A DNA stretch of 41,106 nucleotides, taken from NCBI GenBank assembly GCA_034716155.1, contig JAYEFR010000203.1, positions 1 through 41,106 of the forward strand. The letters are read 5' to 3'. Below are positions 33,579-41,106 of this stretch, piece after piece. The translations under genes and the position numbers were made by a program. Every line of letters begins with the position of its first letter. The stretch's first letter is position 1. The notes beneath the pieces are model-generated. The model was given only the letters and a program-made list of their open reading frames with translations. It made no database searches and was not told where the DNA came from. This DNA is from JAGGYK01 sp034716155. GTDB lineage: Bacteria > Desulfobacterota > Desulfomonilia > UBA1062.

Positions 33579-35948
33579 ATGCATAAATACACATCTGAAG
33601 ATATAAAGGTTTTAGACGGGTTTGAGGCAGTAAGGTTACGGCCGGCTATGTACATAGGGTCTACCTCCACCCAGGGGTTGCATCACCTGGTCTTTGAGGT
33701 GGTGGATAACAGCGTGGATGAGGCTGTAGCAGGGTTTTGCCATAATATAAAAACTATTATTCACATGGATGAGAGCATCACCGTAGAAGATGATGGCCGC
33801 GGGATTCCCGTAGGCATACAAAAACAAACAGGAAGGCCGGCAGTAGAGGTTGTGCTGACAACCCTGCATGCGGGAGGTAAGTTTGATAGCTCCATATATA
33901 AGGTTTCAGGGGGATTGCATGGCGTTGGGGTGTCAGTAGTTAATGCCCTCTCTGAGCACTTAGAGGTAGAGATCCACAGGAACGGCCATGTTTATTACCA
34001 ACAATATGAAAGAGGCGTGCCGACAAGCTCGTTAGAGATAATGGGCACAACCTCCAAGACAGGCACAAAGATACATTTTACGCCAGACCCTGAGATATTT
34101 GAGGTCGCCACATATCAATTTGATGTTATTGCGACTCGTTTAAGAGAGCTTGCCTTTTTAAATAAAGGGTTAAAGATTTTTTTGGAGGATGAAAGAACAG
34201 AGACGCTAAAGGTCTTTCATTATAAAGAAGGTCTTAGGGATTTTGTTTTATACCTCAATTCAAAAAAGAAATCTGTTCATCCCCCTGTATACTTTACAGG
34301 GGAACGGGGGGCTATAGTTGTGGAGGGGGTACTCCAGTATAATTCCGGATATAGCGAAACCCTGTTTTCATTTGCTAACAATATAAACACCCATGACGGA
34401 GGCTCCCATGTGGTTGGCTTCAGAAAGTCTCTTACAAGGAGTATAAATGCATATGGCAAAGAAATGGGGCTATTAAAAAATTCTAATGTGGGGATCTCCG
34501 GGGATGATACAAGGGAAGGGCTTTGTGCTGTTATTAGCGTCATGTTGCCAAATCCGCAGTTTGAAGGACAGACAAAGGGCAAGTTAGGCAATTCTGATAT
34601 ATCGGGCATAGTAGAAAGCGTTACTAATGAGGCCATAGGCGGTTATTTAAAGGAAAATCCAAGTGAGGCAAATGTTATAATAAAGAAGATCTTAGATAGT
34701 GCAAGGGCAAGGGAAGCAGCGAGGAAGGCAAGGGAGATTACAAGGAGGAAGAGCGCGTTGGACTCCACCTTGTTGCCGGGAAAACTAGCAGATTGTCAGG
34801 AGAAGGACCCTAGGGTAAGTGAAGTATTTATTGTAGAGGGGGACTCTGCAGGAGGCAGTGCAAAACAGGGGAGGGATCGTAAAAATCAGGCCATCTTGCC
34901 ATTAAAAGGGAAGATCTTAAATGTGGAGAAGGCAAGATTTGACAAGATGTTATCAAACGAAGAGATAAAAACCCTTGTTACAGCCATAGGTACAGGGATT
35001 GGGAAGGACAATTTTGATATATCAAGGCTTAGATATCACAAGATCATAATCATGACGGATGCAGACATTGATGGGGCGCATATAAGGACACTGCTTCTTA
35101 CCTTTTTTTACAGGCAAATGCCGGAGATAATAGAGAGGGGATATTTGTATATAGCCCAGCCACCGCTATTTAAGATAGCTAAAGGGAAAAAAATTCACTA
35201 CATACTTAACGAGGAGGGCCTAGAGGATTTTCTGCTCAAGAGTATAGCCAGTGACGTTGTATTGAAAGGGGATGTGGAGATAAAAGGCAGAGAGGCGGTG
35301 AAATTTATAAAATTGATAAACAGGCGAGGCAGCATATTGAAAAACTATGAAAAGAAGCATATGGATGATCGGATTGTGCAGGTGGTATCACACATCCCAA
35401 AAGAAAAGATTGATCCGGTCTTTGATCCGGGCGTTGTCTGTGAGCAGACCAAGGATATAGCAAAGGACTGGTTTTCTAATATAGGGACTATTAGCACTGA
35501 AATTAACGATTCTACTGTTATATTTAGAACTGTAAAAAATGGAATCGGCCTGCGGACTATAATTGATCACTCTCTGATTAAATCGCCAGGATTTTATGAG
35601 TTAGTGAAGATGAATAAGCAGATCCTGAAGATGGGCAGGCCACCCTTTAAGGTGGTAAAAGGTAAAGAGATTTTCACATGTGAAAATCTTAGGGACGTGG
35701 CATTAAAGATTATGGAGGAGGCCAAGAAGGGGCTTGCCCTTCAGAGATACAAGGGTCTTGGGGAGATGAACCCGGTTCAGTTATGGGAGACGACTATGGA
35801 CCCCAAAGAAAGAGCGCTCCTTAATATAGGGATTGAAGATGCAGTGGAGACAGATAATATATTCAGTATACTTATGGGAGATGATGCTGCCCCGCGCAGG
35901 GAATTTATACAGAATAATGCCTTGCGTGTGACAAATCTTGACATTTAG
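33579..35948 (+). CDS. gyrB: DNA gyrase subunit B
   Basis: This 789-residue type II topoisomerase ATPase subunit has the ATP-binding blocks DDGRGIPVG and GGLHGVGVSVVNALS, then the TOPRIM residues EGDSAGGSAKQGRD and DADIDGAHIRTLL. Between TOPRIM and the C-terminal RYKGLGEMNP there is the long insertion (about 560-725) seen in proteobacterial and related GyrB and absent from the 640-residue forms. The start at 33579 is chosen by similarity of the N-terminus (KYTSEDIKVLDG); an in-frame ATG at 33522 would add 19 residues. recF, often found between dnaN and gyrB, is absent. Confidence 0.96.
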   Translation: MHKYTSEDIKVLDGFEAVRLRPAMYIGSTSTQGLHHLVFEVVDNSVDEAVAGFCHNIKTIIHMDESITVEDDGRGIPVGIQKQTGRPAVEVVLTTLHAGGKFDSSIYKVSGGLHGVGVSVVNALSEHLEVEIHRNGHVYYQQYERGVPTSSLEIMGTTSKTGTKIHFTPDPEIFEVATYQFDVIATRLRELAFLNKGLKIFLEDERTETLKVFHYKEGLRDFVLYLNSKKKSVHPPVYFTGERGAIVVEGVLQYNSGYSETLFSFANNINTHDGGSHVVGFRKSLTRSINAYGKEMGLLKNSNVGISGDDTREGLCAVISVMLPNPQFEGQTKGKLGNSDISGIVESVTNEAIGGYLKENPSEANVIIKKILDSARAREAARKAREITRRKSALDSTLLPGKLADCQEKDPRVSEVFIVEGDSAGGSAKQGRDRKNQAILPLKGKILNVEKARFDKMLSNEEIKTLVTAIGTGIGKDNFDISRLRYHKIIIMTDADIDGAHIRTLLLTFFYRQMPEIIERGYLYIAQPPLFKIAKGKKIHYILNEEGLEDFLLKSIASDVVLKGDVEIKGREAVKFIKLINRRGSILKNYEKKHMDDRIVQVVSHIPKEKIDPVFDPGVVCEQTKDIAKDWFSNIGTISTEINDSTVIFRTVKNGIGLRTIIDHSLIKSPGFYELVKMNKQILKMGRPPFKVVKGKEIFTCENLRDVALKIMEEAKKGLALQRYKGLGEMNPVQLWETTMDPKERALLNIGIEDAVETDNIFSILMGDDAAPRREFIQNNALRVTNLDI

Positions 35949-35983
35949 CCCGATGTGGGTGGAGTAGAAAGCAGAGGAAAGAG

Positions 35984-38416
35984 ATGGAAACCAACATTGT
36001 TTCAATAAACCAGGAGATGAGGGAGTCATACCTCGCTTACGCAATGAGCGTAATTATAGGCAGGGCCATCCCTGATGTAAGGGACGGGCTCAAGCCGGTG
36101 CACAGAAGAATTTTATATGCAATGCATGATCTTGGCAATGTTCACAACAGGGCTTATAAAAAGTCTGCAAGGATAGTTGGGGATGTTATAGGGAAATATC
36201 ACCCCCATGGGGACACAGCCGTATATGATGCCACAGTGAGGATGGCACAGCCTTTTTCATTGAGATATCCTTTAGTTGACGGCCAGGGCAACTTCGGCTC
36301 TATAGATGGGGATCCGCCTGCTGCAATGAGGTACACAGAGATTAGAATGACGAGAATCGCGGAGGATATGCTCCTGGACATAGACAAGGACACCGTGAAT
36401 TTTTCTCCCAACTATGATGAATCTCTTGAGGAGCCCGTGGTGTTGCCTGCACGGATTCCAGCATTACTGGTTAATGGCTCGTCAGGTATAGCTGTGGGCA
36501 TGGCCACAAACATTCCATCACATAACATGGGGGAATTAATAGATGCTATTATCAAGGTGATAGATAAACCTTCAATTGGTTTGGAAGAAATAATGGACAT
36601 TATTCCGGGCCCGGATTTCCCAACTGGCGGTATTATCTTTGCAGGCAAAGAGATTAAAAAGGCCTATGCTGCAGGGAAGGGAATTATTACTATAAGGGGA
36701 AGGGTTCGGGTAGAGGAAGAAAAGAAAAGGGAGAGGCTTGTTATTACAGAGATCCCTTATGGCGTAAACAAGGCAAGACTAATAGAACGTGTTGCAATGC
36801 TCGTTCAAGACAAGAAGGCAGAAGGGATATCCAACATAAGGGATGAGTCTGATAAAGATGGCATGAGGATAGTCCTAGAGCTTAAAAGGGATGCCCAGCC
36901 AAAGATAGTGGAAAACCAGTTATATAAGATGACGAACCTGCAGACATCGTTTGGCATTAACATGCTTGCTATACATAACGGGAGCCCCAAGCTTATGGGG
37001 CTTATTGAGTTGATCTCGGCCTTTATTAGCTTTAGGGAGGAGGTCGTTACCAGGCGGTCTATCTTTGAGTTGAAGAAGGCCAGGGCCAGGATGCATATCC
37101 TAGAGGGATTAAAGAAGGCCCTGGGGTTAATAGACGAGGTGATAGCCGTAATAAAGGGATCTTCCACGCCACCTGACGCAAGAGAGGCCCTTGTATCAAG
37201 ATTTGGGTTTTCTGAAATACAGGCCCAGGCAATATTAGACATGAGGCTGCAGAGGCTGACAGGCCTTGAGAGGGAAAAGATTGAGGATGAATATACTGCG
37301 TTACAAAAGGACATAGCGAGATTAGAGCGAATATTGGCCGACAGACCTGTACTCCTTGATGTAATAAAGAAAGAGTTATTAGAGATAAAAGACAAGTATA
37401 ACGACAAAAGAAGGACGCTTATTACACGCTCAGCGATTGAAGAGTTTGAAGATGAGGACCTCATCCCTGATGAAAAGATGGTGGTTACCATCTCCAGGAA
37501 AGGCTATATTAAGCGCACGGAAATAGGCAACTATCGAGTTCAAAGGCGTGGAGGCCTGGGGATCAAAGGAGGCTCTACCAGAGAAGGCGATTTTTTAGAG
37601 CATATATTTATTGCATCCACCCATGCATCCTTACTTTATGTTACCAACACAGGGCGAGTATATCGCACCAAGGTTTATGAGGTGCCTGAGGGGAGCAGGA
37701 CGCACAGGGGGATACCCATTTCAAATCTAAGGCCCATGCAGCCCCTTGAGAGGATATGTGCAATATTGATAGTGCCTGATCTTGATCTGGACATAAAGGT
37801 TGTTATGGCAACAAAAAATGGGGTTATAAAACGGGTAGGGCTGAAGACTTTTAGCAATGTTCTGAAATCAGGCATTATTGCCTGCGCTTTAGACCAGGGT
37901 GACGAGGTGATTGCAGCCAGGCTTATTACTGACGGTTCAAATATTATAGTAGCAACAAAATTTGGCAAGGCCATTGTATTTGAAGGCAAGGCAGTAAGGG
38001 TGATGGGCAGGCAGGCAAGGGGGGTAAGGGCTATAAGGCTGGACCAGGAAGATGAGGTTGTGGCAATGGATGTCATAAGCGATACGGATAGCTATGTTAT
38101 AAATCTTACGGAATATGGTTATGGCAAGCGCACGCGTGTAAAAAAGTACCATGTTCAGGGCAGAGGAGGGAAAGGTGTATATACTGTTCGGATTACAAAA
38201 AAGACAGGAAACCTGGTAGGGCTAAGGATAGTAAACCGGGCTAATGATATTATGATAATATCCAGCTCCGGGCAGATTATAAGGATGTCTGTCTCTCAGA
38301 TCAGGATTACAGGCAGATCTGCTCAAGGCGTTAGGGCTATACGGCTAAGGAAGGACGAGAAGATAATAGATTTTACAAAATATGTCAGTGAAGAGCCAAT
38401 AGAGCAGGAAGGATAG
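35984..38416 (+). CDS. gyrA: DNA gyrase subunit A
   Basis: This 810-residue breakage-reunion subunit has the catalytic Tyr117 in AAMRYTEIRM. The winged-helix block HPHGDTAVYDA precedes it, and the GyrA box QRRGGLG (about 516-522) marks the C-terminal DNA-wrapping beta-pinwheel, distinguishing it from ParC. It follows gyrB by 35 nt with GAGGAAAGAG before the ATG. Confidence 0.98.
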   Translation: METNIVSINQEMRESYLAYAMSVIIGRAIPDVRDGLKPVHRRILYAMHDLGNVHNRAYKKSARIVGDVIGKYHPHGDTAVYDATVRMAQPFSLRYPLVDGQGNFGSIDGDPPAAMRYTEIRMTRIAEDMLLDIDKDTVNFSPNYDESLEEPVVLPARIPALLVNGSSGIAVGMATNIPSHNMGELIDAIIKVIDKPSIGLEEIMDIIPGPDFPTGGIIFAGKEIKKAYAAGKGIITIRGRVRVEEEKKRERLVITEIPYGVNKARLIERVAMLVQDKKAEGISNIRDESDKDGMRIVLELKRDAQPKIVENQLYKMTNLQTSFGINMLAIHNGSPKLMGLIELISAFISFREEVVTRRSIFELKKARARMHILEGLKKALGLIDEVIAVIKGSSTPPDAREALVSRFGFSEIQAQAILDMRLQRLTGLEREKIEDEYTALQKDIARLERILADRPVLLDVIKKELLEIKDKYNDKRRTLITRSAIEEFEDEDLIPDEKMVVTISRKGYIKRTEIGNYRVQRRGGLGIKGGSTREGDFLEHIFIASTHASLLYVTNTGRVYRTKVYEVPEGSRTHRGIPISNLRPMQPLERICAILIVPDLDLDIKVVMATKNGVIKRVGLKTFSNVLKSGIIACALDQGDEVIAARLITDGSNIIVATKFGKAIVFEGKAVRVMGRQARGVRAIRLDQEDEVVAMDVISDTDSYVINLTEYGYGKRTRVKKYHVQGRGGKGVYTVRITKKTGNLVGLRIVNRANDIMIISSSGQIIRMSVSQIRITGRSAQGVRAIRLRKDEKIIDFTKYVSEEPIEQEG

Positions 38417-38423
38417 GCAAGGG

Positions 38424-38466
38424 ATTATATGAAACCAGGGGTCGGGGATCAGGGGACAGTTTTCAT
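38424..38466 (-). repeat. Fragment of dispersed repeat R1
   Basis: TATATGAAA...CAGGGGTCGGGGATCAGGGGACAG... resembles the reverse complement of the ends of R1 copies A and B (27900-27932 and 28905-28948). It lies in the gyrA to START-gene junction. Confidence 0.55.
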
Positions 38467-38470
38467 TAGG

Positions 38471-39169
38471 ATGTGGAGAAAGATATTATTTTTGGCCGGC
38501 TTCCTGGGATTATTTTTGGGGCTGAGTATATGTGCGTATGGGCAAGAGATTGGGAAGGCGGATATAACCTTAGATGAAGCGAAGCTTAAAGCCGGGAAAC
38601 TCCAGATTTTTGTTAAGGAGTATAGTATACAAGGCAAGGGAGTAAAAAAGAGGGTTGTTGGGGTAATACTTATAGATGCGCCCCCAACCAAGGTATGGGA
38701 AGTCCTTGAAGATTGGGATAGCATGGGAGAATTTGTGCCAAGCCTGGAGTATTACAAGACAGAGCAGGTTATCGAATCTAGCGGGGAAGGCCTCTCAAAA
38801 AGGGCACTTATAGCGGGAAGATTAAGCGTGCCGCTATTTGGGGTTAGCTATACTCTGGATGTTAAATTCAACAAGGTCGGCCTTCGGCAGGACTGGCAGT
38901 TGGTTACGAAGGAAAAGGCAGATGTCTATAAAAAAAGGGGAGTCGACATTAAATATCCCAGCGCCGGCCTTAAAAATATAGAAGGCTTTGAATACATCGA
39001 GCCATACGATGGCGGGAGAAAGACCATATATTATTATGCACCTGTTGTGGAAAGTTCGATACCTCTGCCGGGGTTTGCAGAGAGAGCTATAGTAAAGAGC
39101 ACCTTGCCAGGCTATATAGGGGCTATAAAAAAGAGGGTTGAATCAGGGGGGACATACAAAAAACAGTAG
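38471..39169 (+). CDS. Exported START/SRPBCC-domain protein
   Basis: This 232-residue protein has an N-terminal hydrophobic signal (about residues 4-22, FLAGFLGLFLGLSICAYG), so export or lipid attachment is likely; no lipobox Cys is certain. Residues about 55-215 look like a START/polyketide-cyclase-like SRPBCC fold: IDAPPTKVWEVLEDWDSMGEFVPSL is the typical opening, with a C-terminal helix near GYIGAIKKRVE. Such domains hold lipids or other hydrophobic molecules. The start at 38471 is preferred because it puts the signal at the N-terminus; the alternative ATG at 38429 adds residues encoded by dispersed-repeat sequence. It follows gyrA closely and may be co-transcribed. Ligand unknown. Confidence 0.78.
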   Translation: MWRKILFLAGFLGLFLGLSICAYGQEIGKADITLDEAKLKAGKLQIFVKEYSIQGKGVKKRVVGVILIDAPPTKVWEVLEDWDSMGEFVPSLEYYKTEQVIESSGEGLSKRALIAGRLSVPLFGVSYTLDVKFNKVGLRQDWQLVTKEKADVYKKRGVDIKYPSAGLKNIEGFEYIEPYDGGRKTIYYYAPVVESSIPLPGFAERAIVKSTLPGYIGAIKKRVESGGTYKKQ

Positions 39170-39193
39170 CCATGGACAAGCCATGCGTGAGTT

Positions 39194-40000
39194 TTATCCT
39201 ATACCCTTTAGAAAACTGGTTGCATTATCAAATATAGCCATGCCCTGTCCCCGTTCCGGGAGGGGAATCCTTGTCCATAAAGGGTGGTTTGTTGCATGGG
39301 TGTAGGCCTCCGGGTGGGGCATAAGCCCGAATATACGCCCTGTTGAATCACATAACCCTGCTACTGCCTTTACAGACCCATTGGGGTTGTCCGGGTATGT
39401 CATGGTTGGAGCCCCGTTTTTATCAGCATAAAACAGGGCGACCATGCTCCCTTCCATGATTTCTTTTAGTGTATCTGGTGTATCTGTTACAAATTTCCCC
39501 TCTCCGTGTCTTACTGGCAGATCTAAATGATCCAGCCCCCTGGTGAATATACAAGGGCTTTTTTTGTTTATCACCAATCTGACCCATCTGTCCTCAAAAC
39601 GAACAGAGTCATTAAAGGTTATAGATACTCGCCTTTTGCCTATCGGGTTACCTGGAAGCAGGCCGGCCTTTACCAGCGTTTGGAAGCCATTACACACCCC
39701 TAGAAGCAGGCCGCCGTTATTTATAAAGGCTATTATCTCCTCTAATAAAGCAGGGCCGCTTCCTTTTATTCCGGCATATTTCAGGCGTATACTTTCTATC
39801 TGGGCCGAGCCCAGGTCGTCACCGTCTAAGAACCCGCCGGCAAGGCACAAGAACTGATAATCAGTTATCTTATAGTTTCCGTTTAAGATGTCACTTAAAT
39901 GGACGATATCTGTATTTGCGCCTGCATGCCTGCATGCATATGCCGTCTCCATTTCGCAGTTTGTACCGTTCCCTGATATAACAAGCGCCTTTATGTCCAT
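39194..40000 (-). CDS. purQ: Phosphoribosylformylglycinamidine synthase, glutaminase subunit
   Basis: This 268-residue class I glutamine amidotransferase feeds ammonia to PurL in purine synthesis. The nucleophile is Cys103 in GVCNGFQTL; the His229-Glu231 pair lies in MPHPEAYTH. It is longer than the 225-residue Bacillus PurQ, a size found with the large-type partners of several phyla. It begins 2 nt after the purL stop, so the pair is co-translated. It converges on the START gene with 24 nt between stops. Confidence 0.95.
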   Translation of the reverse strand: MDIKALVISGNGTNCEMETAYACRHAGANTDIVHLSDILNGNYKITDYQFLCLAGGFLDGDDLGSAQIESIRLKYAGIKGSGPALLEEIIAFINNGGLLLGVCNGFQTLVKAGLLPGNPIGKRRVSITFNDSVRFEDRWVRLVINKKSPCIFTRGLDHLDLPVRHGEGKFVTDTPDTLKEIMEGSMVALFYADKNGAPTMTYPDNPNGSVKAVAGLCDSTGRIFGLMPHPEAYTHATNHPLWTRIPLPERGQGMAIFDNATSFLKGIG

Positions 40001-40002
40001 AT

Positions 40003-41106
40003 TTAAAAATCCAGTGTAGCCTTCCAGGCCTTTTTTAGAGTTGATATATCAGCATCTATCAAGGGTTTTTGGTCAAGGCCGTTTACCTTAAAGTTTGTAT
40101 CTTTATTTGATTTTCCTATACAAACGGCATCGCCACCAAAAATCTTTTCGATGTGATCTTTATTGTTTTGCGACACAGCAATTAGGATCCTGCTGGGAGT
40201 CTCTGAGTAGAGGACCTCCGTGTCAGTAAGGGCATTTTCTATAGGGACCATGGACAGGTCTATTTCAAGGCCAAATCCACCGGCAAAGGCCTTTTCGCTA
40301 GCAGCAATAGCCAAGCCTCCATCTGATATATCATGTGCTGAGGCAATCAAACCCGCTTGTATTGCCGTATAAAGGGTTTTATAGCGCCTATTGGCGGTTA
40401 CAGCGTCTACCTTTGGCACAGAACCCCCCACCGTATCGCAGGACGCAATGTATTCAGAGCCGCCCAACTCTTTTTTTGTAATACCGAGTATGTATACCAA
40501 GTCTTCAGGGTTCTTTATATCCATAGTAACGGCCTTTTTAACATCTTGGATCTTCCCTATTACAGAAAACAGTATAGTTGGCGGTATGGATATCTTTGTA
40601 TCTCCTATGATGTAATCGTTTTTCATACTATCCTTACCAGAGATGCAGGGGCAGCTGAATGCAGTTGTGTAATCAAAAAGCGCCTTGTTTGCTCTTACCA
40701 GCTGGGCAAGCTTATATGGCCCATCTGGGTTTTTCTCGCTCTGGATTGGGTCGCACCAGCAGAAATTGTCCAGGCAGGCCCAGTGATCGGGGTCACCCCC
40801 AACACATATATAATTACGCAAGGCCTCATCCAGGGCGCATGCTGTCATGTGATATGTATCAAGGGCTGAATACCTGGGGACAATGCCATTTGATACCACA
40901 ACCCCTTCCATGGTTTCAAGGACAGGCCTTATTATTGCGGCATCAGAAGGGCCATCAAAAGCGAGGCCTACCAGGGGTTTTATCACAGAGCCGCCCTGGA
41001 CTTCATGGTCATATTGGCGGACAATATATTCCTTTGAGCAGATATTCAATCGGGATAGCATCTCTAATAATTTTTCGTTATGATCTTTGGGCTCGGGTGT
41101 GGGGAT
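40003..41106 (-). CDS. purL: Phosphoribosylformylglycinamidine synthase, PurL C-terminal part (5' end outside window)
   Basis: The frame is open to the window edge, so only about the last 367 codons are seen. It converts FGAR to FGAM using ATP and ammonia from PurQ. Visible PurL landmarks are VVSNGIVPRYSALDTYHM, CVGGDPDHWACLDNF, CPCISGKDSMKND, TVGGSVPKV and ASAHDISDGGLAIA, belonging to the second AIRS-type half. The full length and any N-terminal PurS-like part cannot be judged. Confidence 0.95.
   Translation of the reverse strand: MPTPEPKDHNEKLLEMLSRLNICSKEYIVRQYDHEVQGGSVIKPLVGLAFDGPSDAAIIRPVLETMEGVVVSNGIVPRYSALDTYHMTACALDEALRNYICVGGDPDHWACLDNFCWCDPIQSEKNPDGPYKLAQLVRANKALFDYTTAFSCPCISGKDSMKNDYIIGDTKISIPPTILFSVIGKIQDVKKAVTMDIKNPEDLVYILGITKKELGGSEYIASCDTVGGSVPKVDAVTANRRYKTLYTAIQAGLIASAHDISDGGLAIAASEKAFAGGFGLEIDLSMVPIENALTDTEVLYSETPSRILIAVSQNNKDHIEKIFGGDAVCIGKSNKDTNFKVNGLDQKPLIDADISTLKKAWKATLDF

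Noticed and set aside
36805..37491. 228-codon ORF opposite gyrA
   Set aside because: Long antisense shadow of a conserved housekeeping gene, with no recognisable protein features.

Overview
The window is bacterial chromosome, moderately AT-rich by eye. It looks like an uncultured lineage near Desulfobacterota (Deltaproteobacteria-like) or Nitrospirota. Supporting clues are the gene order rimP-nusA-ylxR-infB-ylxP-rbfA-nrnA-truB-rpsO-pnp-M16 peptidase, a long GyrB with the insertion usual in proteobacteria, a YlxR protein with a C-terminal L7Ae-like half, PyrR beside PyrB/PyrC, and a 268-residue PurQ beside PurL. The lineage is inferred from gene order and protein shape only.

Layout. Positions 1-3.7 kb are accessory DNA: a MazEF-like toxin-antitoxin pair with a readable promoter and operator, a small unknown gene, a HicBA pair whose toxin gene is frameshifted, and a REP-associated (Y1/HUH) transposase flanked by inverted ends and a 79-bp tandem duplication. 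Positions 3.7-7.7 kb hold scattered metabolic genes (a double-hotdog MaoC-like protein, an amidase-signature hydrolase, an L-2-hydroxyglutarate-oxidase-like flavoprotein) separated by G/C-tract hairpin repeats. Positions 7.8-14.9 kb are a leftward run: rfbA, rfbB, rfbD, a sugar epimerase, lepB, pyrR, pyrB, pyrC. Leftward truA and rightward PilZ genes diverge at 15.8 kb. Positions 16.3-27.5 kb are the leftward translation and RNA-metabolism operon, which starts with a tRNA-Gly(CCC). Positions 27.5-29.0 kb carry several repeat elements around yjbQ, and tatD follows.

At about 29.8 kb gene direction reverses. A small membrane protein gene, a perfect 16-bp parS site, parA, parB, an AT-rich gap, dnaN, gyrB, gyrA and a START-domain gene all run rightward. 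The window ends in leftward purQ and a partial purL. The reversal of gene direction, a strand base-composition change that partly persists in the reversed purQL genes, the parS site and the parAB-dnaN-gyrBA cluster together say that the replication origin is at or very near 30-32.3 kb. dnaA and recF are not in the window.

The genes are mostly housekeeping: replication and segregation, transcription-translation coupling and ribosome maturation, RNA decay, pyrimidine and purine synthesis, and dTDP-sugar supply. The unusual content is in the mobile and repeat DNA and in the origin region. I did not find a clear candidate for a wholly new defence or catalytic system.
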